A stretch of DNA of 64,000 nucleotides, taken from Elusimicrobiales bacterium (GTDB taxonomy: Bacteria > Elusimicrobiota > Elusimicrobia > Elusimicrobiales > UBA9959). Position 1 is the first letter of the stretch; each line of letters opens with the position of its first letter. Shown piece after piece: positions 17,820-24,989 of the stretch. The DNA lies in the NCBI GenBank assembly GCA_024681855.1, contig JAILAB010000055.1, positions 1 to 64,000 of the forward strand, written 5' to 3'. The notes beneath the pieces are model-generated. The model did no database searches. It was not told the DNA's origin and saw only the letters and a program-made list of their open reading frames with translations. The position numbers were made by a program, and so were the translations under genes.

Positions 17820-17841
17820 AGGCGACAGCGTATTGTCGCCT
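17820..17841. promoter_or_regulatory. Perfect palindrome between radC and ogt-like gene
   Basis: AGGCGACA (17820-17827) and TGTCGCCT (17834-17841) form an 8-6-8 perfect inverted repeat. It covers the radC -35 region, and its right arm contributes TTGTCG, a possible -35 for the rightward promoter. A T-rich stretch follows on the + strand, so it could also act as a terminator, although no gene reads into it from the left. I favour an operator. Confidence 0.5.
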
Positions 17842-17860
17842 CTTTTGTTTTTTATATAAT
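17833..17860 (+). promoter_or_regulatory. Candidate promoter of the ogt-like gene
   Basis: TTGTCG (17833-17838), a 16-base spacer and a perfect TATAAT (17855-17860). The start would be near 17867, only a few bases before the GTG at 17870, so the message would be nearly leaderless or begin at a downstream ATG. Confidence 0.45.
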
Positions 17861-17869
17861 TTTCCGAAA

Positions 17870-18262
17870 GTGCCTAATAATGCGGGCAATGCATATATTA
17901 TAATGACATGTTATTGCAGAACAGATAATAAAATTAAGCGCAGGTATGAGCGTGAAAGAAAATCATATCCTTTATTTTACCGCATGACCTGGGAGGCTTG
18001 CCTGAACATACCTGCAGGGCAAACTAGAAGCTATGCGGAGCTTGCTGCCGCAATTGGAAGGCCTAAGGCTGCCAGGGCTGTAGCTTTGGCATTAAAGCAT
18101 AATCCGTTTGCTCCGTTTGTGCCTTGCCATAGGGTTATATGTTCTGACGGTTCTCTTGGCGGTTACTCTGGCCCTGGGGGAATAAATGCTAAAATGAAGC
18201 TTCTTATGTCAGAGGGGATAGCAATAGAGAGCCGAGGCAGCAAATTTTTTGTCGTAAAGTGA
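17870..18262 (+). CDS. Minimal O6-alkylguanine-DNA alkyltransferase domain protein
   Basis: Suicide repair enzyme that transfers alkyl groups from O6-guanine to its own cysteine. Only the C-terminal DNA-binding/active-site domain of Ogt/MGMT is present: IPAGQTRSYAELAAAIGRPKAARAV (winged helix with arginine finger), active-site PCHRV (C86 from the GTG start), and GGYSG. The roughly 80-residue N-terminal domain of full-length enzymes is missing. Alkyltransferase-like proteins replace the Cys with Trp or Ala, but here Cys is kept. The start is uncertain: GTG 17870 (130 residues), ATG 17903 or ATG 17984. Confidence 0.8.
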   Translation: MPNNAGNAYIIMTCYCRTDNKIKRRYERERKSYPLFYRMTWEACLNIPAGQTRSYAELAAAIGRPKAARAVALALKHNPFAPFVPCHRVICSDGSLGGYSGPGGINAKMKLLMSEGIAIESRGSKFFVVK

Positions 18263-18291
18263 GTTTACCTGCTTATTAGCAAAGAATTATA

Positions 18292-20667
18292 TTACTTCTT
18301 TAAAGGAATTGTAGCGTCTTCATCCTGCGGATTCAGAAAATCCAGCGGTGAATCATCTGACTGAGAGGAATATGAGTTTATCATCTGTAATGTTCCGGCA
18401 TTATCTGTTCCAGTGTTGTCCTGATCCTGGTTTATTGAATTATCCTCTGCTGGCGCTATAGATTCTCCAGGATTTAATGGCATATCCGGAAGAAGTTCTT
18501 CCGCTGATTCTGGCTGGCTGTTTTCCTGTTCATCGTCCTTGGACTGTTTTTCCGTATTTTTCTTTGTTGGCACAAGTTTTGTTTTAGGGGCAGTTTTTTT
18601 CTTTTTTATAGAATATCTTATATGGCTTATTTTAGTCCCTGGGAAATAAAAATCAAGTATTTCCCGATATGTTTTTCCATAGCGTCCTGCCAGGCTTGCC
18701 GATCCGCTTTGGCACAGTCCTATGCCATGCCCCCATCCTCCGCCATAAATCCAGTAATTTTGTATTGTTCCGTCTTTGCGTCTGTTTACTTCCAAATCAA
18801 ATAAGGTGCTTTTAAGAGAGGTAAAGCCGAGAATATTTCTTATCAGATGTTCCCTTGTTATAGTTACAGAGCCTTTTTTCCCTGTTATTTTTAGGGAGTT
18901 AACATTGCCAGCGCGGGATCTTTGTAAAGGAACAATTTCTGTTATTTCGCCTATTTTATGGCTGCGGTTCACACGCAGTGTTATGTCTTTTTGGCGAAGT
19001 ATTTTCATCCACCTGTATTTTGAAGGCGACACGCGTTGCGGATCATTGCAGTTTCCCGGGGGAAGATTCGTCAGTGAAATATGAAGATCCCATGGATCCA
19101 GCGGCTGTTTAGGGTGATCGGGGTCTCCGTCATCATGAGAAACTAAATATGGCACCTTTGCCCAGCCGTTGACTTCTCCTGAAGCCTGTATCCAGCCTCC
19201 GCAGCTTGCATGGAAAAAAGTTTCAGCAGGCCTGTTCTTATAGGTAAGTATTTCTCCCTCCGTGTCCATGACTGCCTTGCTTGTGGTATTTCTCTCATAA
19301 TGCTTGCCATTGTAAGCCTGGCAGTGCTGGCCGTCGCATATATGGTATCCGTCTGTCTTGTGCTTTCCTCCGCGCATTCTGCGTATAAGTATCTGAGTTC
19401 TGGCTATTACTGCTTGCGCCTTAAGCGATTCAAATGGCCATTGCGGGCTTACTTCGCTTGGCACTACGCCCAGCAGATAAAGCTCTGATTCTATCACATT
19501 AACTACGCCTATGCCCCGTCCTCTTATCGGGAAAAACTCTATCACTCCCCGGTATTGCTTGTCTCCGTTTCTAAAATAAGGATTTCTGTTCTTGCTGCTG
19601 GCCTCAAATATGATTGTTCCATTTTTTGTTTTTGGCGTTATTATGACAGTTCCGGTGAATGGGCCTATGGAAGCTCCTTTAAGGTTTTTCATCGTAAAGC
19701 TGCCATTGTTCCATATTGCTGTCCATGTTTCGTCTGGCGCAGCCGTGGCAAAAACTTTCTTTGAGTTTTTCCCTGTTATCGTAAAGCCGTTGAAGGATTT
19801 TATTTTAAGTAAATTATTTATGCCCTGCTTGCCCATATTATTTGTGCCAAGCCCTACCCTGAGCTTTACAGATTTCATGAGTTTTTTTACAGCATCTACA
19901 GGCTCCATCTTTAATGGCTTATAAATTTTAAAAGGCATGCGGGAATCTTCCGGCTGCCTTAGAAATTTGCCAGGCAGCCTTTTTTTCATTTTAAGGGCAA
20001 CCGGATGATTCGGAGCTGCTTCAAGAACTTTTACATACTGATTCCATGCATATTTGTCTTTTTTTTGTCTTACGTAAATTCCCGCCAGCGGCAAGCGTGC
20101 TTCTACGAATGTCCAATCTTTCCTTAACGCGCTTATAAGCAGTTCTTCAGCTTTGTTATACCTCTTGAATTTCATATAATTCCAGGCAAGTATATAGTCT
20201 ACTCCGGCGAAATTAGGGCGCATGGTTTTATATTTGTCTAAATGCTGGGCCATTAGCTCTTCCTCGCCTATATTTCCATAAACACTTCCAAGCCCCAGCT
20301 CTGCGCGCGATAATTTTTCATCTAATTGTAAGGCTTTTTCAAAATAATTTTTAGCTTCATCATATTCAGCCGAATGGAATTTAAGCCAGCCTAGCTCAGA
20401 ATAGATTTCAGCATTGTTAGGATCTCTTAGCAGGGCTTTTTCCAGCATCTCTGCGGCTTCTTGCGTTTTGCCGGCCTGTCTGAGGCACATAGCTGCATTC
20501 ATTAGCGGCCTTGCCGTTTCATTTTTTTCACCTTCCAAGGCATAAGCTTCCGCAGCTTTCGTAAGAAAGCCTTCCCGGAAAAGGTCATAAGGAGTTTTTT
20601 CCTCTGCCGCTCTTGCTGGCAATAGTTGAAAGAGCAAGAGGAAAAATAGAATAATAAGGCGTAGCAC
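18292..20667 (-). CDS. Secreted TPR-SpoIID/LytB-domain protein
   Basis: Probable peptidoglycan-acting exported protein. The 791 residues begin with a signal peptide (LIILFFLLLFQLLPARA, cut after ARA), followed by about six TPR units (30-240) and a long SpoIID/LytB domain (about 370-690). That domain includes the SEVSPQWPFESLKAQAVIARTQ, DGQHCQAYNG and GGGWGHGIGLCQSGS motifs of the lytic transglycosylase family. A Pro/Lys/Glu/Asp-rich tail ends the chain. SpoIID also occurs in non-sporulating phyla, where it acts in wall remodelling. GTG at 20667 is the only start that gives a full signal peptide. It diverges from the ECF sigma factor. Confidence 0.85.
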   Translation of the reverse strand: MLRLIILFFLLLFQLLPARAAEEKTPYDLFREGFLTKAAEAYALEGEKNETARPLMNAAMCLRQAGKTQEAAEMLEKALLRDPNNAEIYSELGWLKFHSAEYDEAKNYFEKALQLDEKLSRAELGLGSVYGNIGEEELMAQHLDKYKTMRPNFAGVDYILAWNYMKFKRYNKAEELLISALRKDWTFVEARLPLAGIYVRQKKDKYAWNQYVKVLEAAPNHPVALKMKKRLPGKFLRQPEDSRMPFKIYKPLKMEPVDAVKKLMKSVKLRVGLGTNNMGKQGINNLLKIKSFNGFTITGKNSKKVFATAAPDETWTAIWNNGSFTMKNLKGASIGPFTGTVIITPKTKNGTIIFEASSKNRNPYFRNGDKQYRGVIEFFPIRGRGIGVVNVIESELYLLGVVPSEVSPQWPFESLKAQAVIARTQILIRRMRGGKHKTDGYHICDGQHCQAYNGKHYERNTTSKAVMDTEGEILTYKNRPAETFFHASCGGWIQASGEVNGWAKVPYLVSHDDGDPDHPKQPLDPWDLHISLTNLPPGNCNDPQRVSPSKYRWMKILRQKDITLRVNRSHKIGEITEIVPLQRSRAGNVNSLKITGKKGSVTITREHLIRNILGFTSLKSTLFDLEVNRRKDGTIQNYWIYGGGWGHGIGLCQSGSASLAGRYGKTYREILDFYFPGTKISHIRYSIKKKKTAPKTKLVPTKKNTEKQSKDDEQENSQPESAEELLPDMPLNPGESIAPAEDNSINQDQDNTGTDNAGTLQMINSYSSQSDDSPLDFLNPQDEDATIPLKK

Positions 20668-20690
20668 TATTTTTTTATGATATTAAATTA

Positions 20691-20719
20691 TTGACATGTT
20701 ATTCCAGAAATTATGGAAT
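20691..20719 (+). promoter_or_regulatory. Candidate promoter of the ECF sigma cassette
   Basis: TTGACA (20691-20696), a 17-base spacer and TGGAAT (20714-20719). The -35 is perfect and the -10 is 4/6. The palindrome at 20699-20721 fills the spacer and overlaps the -10. Confidence 0.4.
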
Positions 20720-20721
20720 AA
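20699..20721. promoter_or_regulatory. Perfect palindrome in the spoIID-sigma divergent spacer
   Basis: TTATTCCA (20699-20706) and TGGAATAA (20714-20721) form a perfect 8-7-8 inverted repeat lying between the -35 and -10 of the candidate sigma-factor promoter. There is no T-run, so it is not a terminator. The position suits a repressor site that could control either divergent gene. Confidence 0.5.
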
Positions 20722-20782
20722 ATTAAAAATATTAGTGAGAAATGTTAATGCTTTTCGTACTTATTTTGGGATATTAATTTAG

Positions 20783-21370
20783 ATGACAGATTTTACTGAG
20801 GAAAAGCTGGCCGCAGACTTTGCTAAAGGAAAGACAGAAGCCTTGGAAGAGCTGATTAAGCGCTGTCAGTCAGATTTGTTTGGCTTTCTGCTTGGCATGA
20901 CCGGACGGAAAGACATTGCGGATGATTTGTTTCAAGAAACTTTTTTAAAGTTCGTAAGAAGACCTCAGTTATATAAAGATGGTTTTAAATTTAGGGCCTG
21001 GATTTTTACAGTGGCCAAAAATGCCGCTTATGACTATTTCCGCAGGGAAAAAACGCATAACAGCATTAGCCTGTCTGGCTCTTTTGAGGATGGCAGCTCG
21101 GATTCTGAAGGGGCTGCAGTGTTAGGCTTAAGGGGCCTTGAAAATGATCAGCCGGACAAGAGGCTGGAAAACGAAATGCTGGGGGAAAACATACGGGCTG
21201 CGCTTTTGTCTGTTTCCCCAGAACAAAGGGAAGTTTTTTATCTTAGGCATTATTCCGGCCTTAGCTTTAAGGAAATAGCTGCGCTTCTTAATGAGCCTAT
21301 AGGCACAGTGCTTGCCCGCATGAGCCGCGCTACAGCAGCATTGCGCAAAGAACTTGTTGATAAGGACTGA
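20783..21370 (+). CDS. ECF-type RNA polymerase sigma factor
   Basis: Alternative sigma-70-family factor, 195 residues. Region 2 is clear (DIADDLFQETFLKFVRRP, then RAWIFTVAKNAAYDYFRRE), as is region 4 with its helix-turn-helix (LPAQ-like LSVSPEQREVFYLRHYSGLSFKEIAALLNEPIGTVLARMSRA). A short acidic linker joins them. No clear ribosome-binding site precedes the ATG. The next gene encodes a zinc anti-sigma-like membrane protein, then comes a secreted helical protein: a typical three-step envelope-sensing layout. The inducing signal is unknown. Confidence 0.93.
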   Translation: MTDFTEEKLAADFAKGKTEALEELIKRCQSDLFGFLLGMTGRKDIADDLFQETFLKFVRRPQLYKDGFKFRAWIFTVAKNAAYDYFRREKTHNSISLSGSFEDGSSDSEGAAVLGLRGLENDQPDKRLENEMLGENIRAALLSVSPEQREVFYLRHYSGLSFKEIAALLNEPIGTVLARMSRATAALRKELVDKD

Positions 21371-21451
21371 TTTTTTGTTAGCTGCAAAATTATTGCAAGA
21401 AAATTTCTTGCATGAATGCAATAAAACAGCATATTGGAGCGTTATATAAGT

Positions 21452-21913
21452 ATGAATGAACAGAATTGCCAATTTGAGGAAAAGACAATCCTCTGTTTTT
21501 TTGGGGAGCTTCCTGATTCTGAAATTGAATCGGCAAAGAAGCATATTTCTTCTTGCGGGATCTGCTCAAAAACAGCCAGAGCGCTAATGCTGGCGGATAA
21601 AGCTCTTTTATCTGAAAAAAATATGCCGGCGCGTTCTACAGCAGCATTTATATTAAGCCAGGCAGAAAACAGCGGCAGCACTGTTTCTACATTTAAAAAG
21701 AAGGCATTGGCTTTTGTTTTTGCGGCTGTAATTGCCATAGCGTCATTTGCCGTAATATCTGGCCGGGGCCGCTTTTCGGCTCATCTTGACACAGCATCTG
21801 TTTCTGATGTCCAGCAGCTTTTGGAACTGTCTTTTGATTCAGACATATATATGCTTGAAGAGGAACTTTCCGCTCTTGAGCTGTCTGAAGATATTTTGGA
21901 AAGCAGTTTCTGA
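21452..21913 (+). CDS. Zinc anti-sigma-like membrane protein
   Basis: Likely anti-sigma factor for the preceding ECF sigma. The 153 residues carry the HxxxCxxC zinc anti-sigma motif (H31, C35, C38) within KKHISSCGICS, one transmembrane helix at about 85-103 (ALAFVFAAVIAIASFAVIS), and a short acidic C-terminal periplasmic tail of about 50 residues ending in Leu/Glu-rich helices. I chose ATG 21452, with GGAG upstream, over a TTG at 21434. Assignment rests on the motif and the position directly after the sigma gene. Confidence 0.8.
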   Translation: MNEQNCQFEEKTILCFFGELPDSEIESAKKHISSCGICSKTARALMLADKALLSEKNMPARSTAAFILSQAENSGSTVSTFKKKALAFVFAAVIAIASFAVISGRGRFSAHLDTASVSDVQQLLELSFDSDIYMLEEELSALELSEDILESSF

Positions 21914-21960
21914 AAAGCATGATTTATTGTCTAAAATGAATAATGAATAAGGAGAAAACT

Positions 21961-22764
21961 ATGAAACTAAAAAATCTCTTGCTTGTTGGCGCTGTTTGCG
22001 CTCTTGCCGTACCGCAGGCTTTTGCTGCAGAAAATGACAAGCCTAAGAATGAACAGAAGCCGGTATTTGAGCATCCTTTACGCGGGCCTGAACATGCCAA
22101 TGCCGAAAGAAACAATGATATGCCTTTTATGCATGATCCTTGTCCTTTCTGCGATCAAGATTTGCTTGAATGCGGCAATATGGGCATGAACAAAAATGAG
22201 AAATGGAATAAGAAAAACAAGAAAAATAAGAAAGACTGGAAAGCATTTCATAAACAATTCCGCCAGATGCCTGGTGGTATGTTCCAGAGAATGAAGAATG
22301 TCAAGAATCAGTCTGATGATGACATATTGTCTATGGTTAAGGAAGCGGATTCTGCCTTTGCAAAAAAACTTAAAAGCATGAAAGAAGAATCCCCTGAACA
22401 GTATAAGCGCGCATTAATGGCTCTTCATTTCAAGCTATTTTTTATAAAAGATAAAAAGAATGACAAAGAAAAAGAACTCATTAGCAAAGTGGTTGCCAGC
22501 GTAAGCCTGGAAACCGAAGTTCGCGAGCTTGAGCTTAAATACCGCAAGGCTCCAAAAGAAGAGAAGGAGGCCTCTAAGGCAGAATTGAAAGCCAGTCTTG
22601 AAAAACTTTTTGATCTGCGCATTGAGGAACAGCAGAGCCGCCTGAAAAAAATGGAGGAAAATATTGCTGAACAGAAAGAAAAGATTAATGCTAAAAAAGC
22701 TTCAAAAGATCGCATAGTTGAATCAAGGCTGGAAGAAATATCAGGAGAAAAATTCCGCTGGTGA
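21961..22764 (+). CDS. Secreted, highly charged helical protein of the sigma cassette
   Basis: Not assigned to a family. The 267 residues have a signal peptide (LLLVGAVCALAVPQAFA, cut before AEND), a region with CPFCDQDLLECG, a Met/Phe/Lys-rich stretch, and a C-terminal half of long Lys/Glu helices likely to form a coiled coil. Start ATG 21961 follows AAGGAGA; the in-frame ATG at 21943 would only add six residues. Secreted helical proteins encoded beside an ECF sigma/anti-sigma pair, such as CnrX or Spy-like proteins, can act as metal or misfolding sensors. Here that role is an inference from position, and no LTxxQ motif is seen. Confidence 0.65.
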   Translation: MKLKNLLLVGAVCALAVPQAFAAENDKPKNEQKPVFEHPLRGPEHANAERNNDMPFMHDPCPFCDQDLLECGNMGMNKNEKWNKKNKKNKKDWKAFHKQFRQMPGGMFQRMKNVKNQSDDDILSMVKEADSAFAKKLKSMKEESPEQYKRALMALHFKLFFIKDKKNDKEKELISKVVASVSLETEVRELELKYRKAPKEEKEASKAELKASLEKLFDLRIEEQQSRLKKMEENIAEQKEKINAKKASKDRIVESRLEEISGEKFRW

Positions 22765-22792
22765 ATTTATCCCTGCATTAAGAAATGAATGG

Positions 22793-22825
22793 AAGGAAGC
22801 CCTTAAAATGGGCTTCCTTTTTTTT
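22793..22825 (+). terminator. Intrinsic terminator after the sigma cassette
   Basis: AAGGAAGCCC (22793-22802) pairs with GGGCTTCCTT (22810-22819) around a 7-base loop. The 8-bp GC-rich core is followed by eight T, a strong intrinsic terminator. Confidence 0.93.
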
Positions 22826-22852
22826 GACAATGCCGCATGGCAATGCTGCAAT
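22824..22852 (+). promoter_or_regulatory. Candidate promoter P1 of the ribosomal array
   Basis: TTGACA (22824-22829), exactly 17 bases, then TGCAAT (22847-22852). The perfect -35 lies in the T-run of the preceding terminator. The -10 is 4/6. Confidence 0.4.
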
Positions 22853-22898
22853 TTATTTATTGTATTTATGGCTGAAATAGATTTATCTTTGCTCATTA

Positions 22899-22907
22899 TG
22901 TTATAAT
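22899..22907 (+). promoter_or_regulatory. Candidate promoter P2 (extended -10)
   Basis: TGTTATAAT (22899-22907) is a perfect extended -10. The -35 is weak. Confidence 0.5.
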
Positions 22908-22953
22908 GTCAGTGGGGAGATACTGTCATATTATAACCTCTGATGAAGCTTAT

Positions 22954-22983
22954 TTGACATGCCGGTTGCTGTTATGCTATTAT
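22954..22983 (+). promoter_or_regulatory. Promoter P3 of the ribosomal protein array
   Basis: TTGACA (22954-22959), an 18-base spacer and TATTAT (22978-22983), with TG at 22975-22976 giving an extended -10. This is the best promoter in the window. The transcript would start near 22990 and carry a leader of about 280 nt before rplC. Confidence 0.75.
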
Positions 22984-22989
22984 AAATAA

Positions 22990-23268
22990 TAGTGCAGTAA
23001 TTGCCGCCGCATTGGCGGTCTCTTTGAAAAAGAGGTTTTTATTGTTTACGCCGTCGCGTTCTGCGGAATACCTTCGGCGGCCCTATAGCAGAAGCAGGAA
23101 CTATGTCTCTTCTGCTGCGGGTTGAATCATAGAAACTGTACGTCTGTGTGTTTTTCCGTATCCGGAAATTAAAAGATTTCCGAATAGGGCGTTTTTTTGT
23201 TTCTATGAGCCGCGCCGCTGCCAAGAGGGCATGCGCGGTTATTTTAGCTAAAGGAGCTAATAAAGGTC
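22990..23268 (+). promoter_or_regulatory. Structured 5' leader of the ribosomal protein array
   Basis: No ORF is convincing here, but there are many stems: CCGCC/GGCGG (23004-23018); CTCTTT/AAAGAG (23020-23034) followed by T5; CGCCG/CGGCG (23049-23079); AGCAGAAG/CTTCTGCT (23087-23116), closed by CCC/GGG; and a long-range 10-bp stem, TCATAGAAAC (23127-23136) with GTTTCTATGA (23199-23208), that encloses a terminator-like hairpin. CCGCGC/GCGCGG (23210-23238) and TTAGCT/AGCTAA (23244-23260) follow, the last holding the AAAGG of the ribosome-binding site in its loop. This is what an autoregulatory ribosomal-protein leader would look like. It could alternatively be a separate small RNA ending near 23198. 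Confidence 0.6.
23156..23198 (+). terminator. Terminator-like hairpin (attenuator) inside the rplC leader
   Basis: CGGAAAT (23163-23169) pairs perfectly with ATTTCCG (23176-23182). The stem extends through TAT/ATA and CC/GG, and seven T follow (23192-23198). It lies about 70 bp before rplC and downstream of all candidate promoters, so read-through must be permitted for the array to be expressed. Confidence 0.65.
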
Positions 23269-24018
23269 ATGAGTGAAGAAAATAAACAGCCTGAAGCCGC
23301 AAAGGCTCAGGAAATGCCGAAAGAACATAAATTCTTGGTCGGCGAGAAGCTTGGTATGACCCAAGTTTTTGGAGAAGACGGAACGCTCAAGGGCGTTACT
23401 GTAATTAAAGCCGGCCCCTGCAAAGTGGCTTATACCAGAACAGCTGAAAAAGACGGTTATTCCGCTGTATGCCTTGGTTTCGGCGAAAAAAAAGAAAAAA
23501 ATGCCACCAGGCAGGAAAAGAAGCTTGCTGCTAAGCTTGCCGTATCCCCGCTTAGGCATCTTCGCGAATTTCGCGTAGAAAACCTTTCTGGCGCGGAAGC
23601 AGGCCAGGTCGCTGGCGTTGAGAGATTTGTTGCTGGTGATTATGTTGACCTTCAGGGCATAAGCAAGGGAAAGGGCTTTGCTGGCGGAATGAAACGCCAC
23701 AATTTTAAAGGCCAGCCTGCAAGCCATGGCGCATGCGATAGAGAACGCGCTCCAGGCTCTTTGGGCTCACGCCGCTCCCTTGGCCGCGTAATGCCTGGCC
23801 AGAGAATGGCCGGACATCTTGGAAATGAAAAAGTTTCCGTTCAGAAGATGAAAGTCATAAAAGTCATTCCTGAAGAGAATCTTATCCTTATTAATGGCGG
23901 AGTGCCAGGCCCTGTGGGCAGCATTGTGTGCATAAGAAACACAAATAAGCGCATTCCCAAGCCCTCTGCTTCTCAGCCTAAGAAAAAAGGCGCTAAGACA
24001 GATAAAAAGAAGAAATAA
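23269..24018 (+). CDS. rplC: 50S ribosomal protein L3
   Basis: Large-subunit protein near the peptidyl-transferase centre. It has the L3 signatures GEKLGMTQVF, the GISKGKGFAGGMKRHNFKGQPASHG loop and GSLGSRRSLGRVMPGQRMAGHLG. At 249 residues it is longer than usual (about 205-215), with a charged extension of about 20 residues before the normal N-terminus and a Lys-rich tail. It is first in the array, and rpsJ, which usually precedes it, is absent. The A-rich stretch at 23485-23500 (A8 G A7) encodes part of the protein and is not obviously regulatory. The start codon is preceded by a hairpin that presents AAAGG. Confidence 0.97.
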   Translation: MSEENKQPEAAKAQEMPKEHKFLVGEKLGMTQVFGEDGTLKGVTVIKAGPCKVAYTRTAEKDGYSAVCLGFGEKKEKNATRQEKKLAAKLAVSPLRHLREFRVENLSGAEAGQVAGVERFVAGDYVDLQGISKGKGFAGGMKRHNFKGQPASHGACDRERAPGSLGSRRSLGRVMPGQRMAGHLGNEKVSVQKMKVIKVIPEENLILINGGVPGPVGSIVCIRNTNKRIPKPSASQPKKKGAKTDKKKK

Positions 24019-24039
24019 GCCTGAACGGAGTCAAGCAAC

Positions 24040-24666
24040 ATGGAAACAAAACTCTTAAATATTAAAGGTAAAGAAATCGGAACTTCCAGCGTCCCTTCAG
24101 TTTTGTCGGTAGAACCCGATCAGCACTTCCTGCATGAAATAGTCCGCTATTACCTGGCTAATAAGCATCGCGGAACTGCCTGCACGAAGACACGCTCAGA
24201 AGTGTCTGGCGGCGGACGCAAGCCATGGAAACAGAAAGGAACAGGCCGCGCGCGCCAAGGCTCAACCCGTTCGCCTATATGGAGAAAAGGCGGCGTTGTG
24301 TTTGGCCCTAAGCCACGCTCTTATCGCCAGTACCTGCCTAAGCAGAAGCTTTCCGCAGGTTTGTTCCAGGCCCTTTCATATCGCCTCTCTGAAGGCTCTG
24401 TGCTTGTAATTGAAAATCTTGAGTTAGACAAGCCTAAAACGGCAGAGCTCAATGATCTGCGCAAAGCTCTTAACTTTAAAAAGACTGTGCTTTTCGTCAG
24501 CGAGAAGCCTGAAGCAGCTTTCATGACAGCCTCCAGGAATATTCCCGGATTTGGCCTTTGCTTAGCAAAGAACCTGAACGCTTATGAAGTGCTTCGCAAT
24601 GAGAAAATTGTCATAACGGCGGCAGCCCTCAAGGAAATAGAGGACAAGGCCTCCAAGGAGAACTAA
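24040..24666 (+). CDS. rplD: 50S ribosomal protein L4
   Basis: Large-subunit protein lining the exit tunnel; in E. coli it also represses its own operon through the leader RNA. The 208 residues include the tunnel-loop signature TRSEVSGGGRKPWKQKGTGRARQGSTRSPIWRKGGVVFGPKPR (split here by normal family residues) and the C-terminal Rossmann-like domain. It is second in the array, so it is the first candidate regulator to test for the leader at 22990-23268. Confidence 0.97.
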   Translation: METKLLNIKGKEIGTSSVPSVLSVEPDQHFLHEIVRYYLANKHRGTACTKTRSEVSGGGRKPWKQKGTGRARQGSTRSPIWRKGGVVFGPKPRSYRQYLPKQKLSAGLFQALSYRLSEGSVLVIENLELDKPKTAELNDLRKALNFKKTVLFVSEKPEAAFMTASRNIPGFGLCLAKNLNAYEVLRNEKIVITAAALKEIEDKASKEN

Positions 24667-24669
24667 GCC

Positions 24670-24960
24670 ATGCATATAACAGAAGTTCTTATCTCCCCTA
24701 TTTTAAGCGAGAAAAGCGTAAATCTTAAAGATGCGCAGAACTGCTATTGCTTTAAAGTTAATCTTAAAGCCAATAAAACTGAAATAAAGAAAGCCGTTGA
24801 GGAAATATTCAAGGTTAAAGTGACTAATGTCAGAACCAGCATTATCTCCGGCAAAATTCACCGCGTGGGCCGCTTCGAGGGTTATAGAAGCGACTGGAAA
24901 AAAGCGATGGTGACTGTTAAGGAAGGCCAGAAAATAGATGTGGCCAGCCTCCCTAAGTAA
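24670..24960 (+). CDS. rplW: 50S ribosomal protein L23
   Basis: Exit-site protein that docks trigger factor and SRP. The 96 residues begin ITEVLISPILSEKSVNL and contain the KANKTEIKKAVEEIFKVKVTNVRT segment with a short loop. It starts three bases after the rplD stop, so the two genes are probably coupled. Confidence 0.97.
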   Translation: MHITEVLISPILSEKSVNLKDAQNCYCFKVNLKANKTEIKKAVEEIFKVKVTNVRTSIISGKIHRVGRFEGYRSDWKKAMVTVKEGQKIDVASLPK

Positions 24961-24989
24961 CTGACGAGAAAAAGGAAGAATAAGCAATT

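Noticed and set aside
17820-17852. Palindrome before ogt as a simple terminator
   Set aside because: Nothing is transcribed toward it from the left (radC runs the other way), so a terminator would have no client; an operator reading is preferred, though not proven.
23485-23500. A8-G-A7 stretch in rplC as a second slippage site
   Set aside because: Encodes conserved-length Lys/Glu residues, with no stop-directed arrangement or hairpin as in dnaX.
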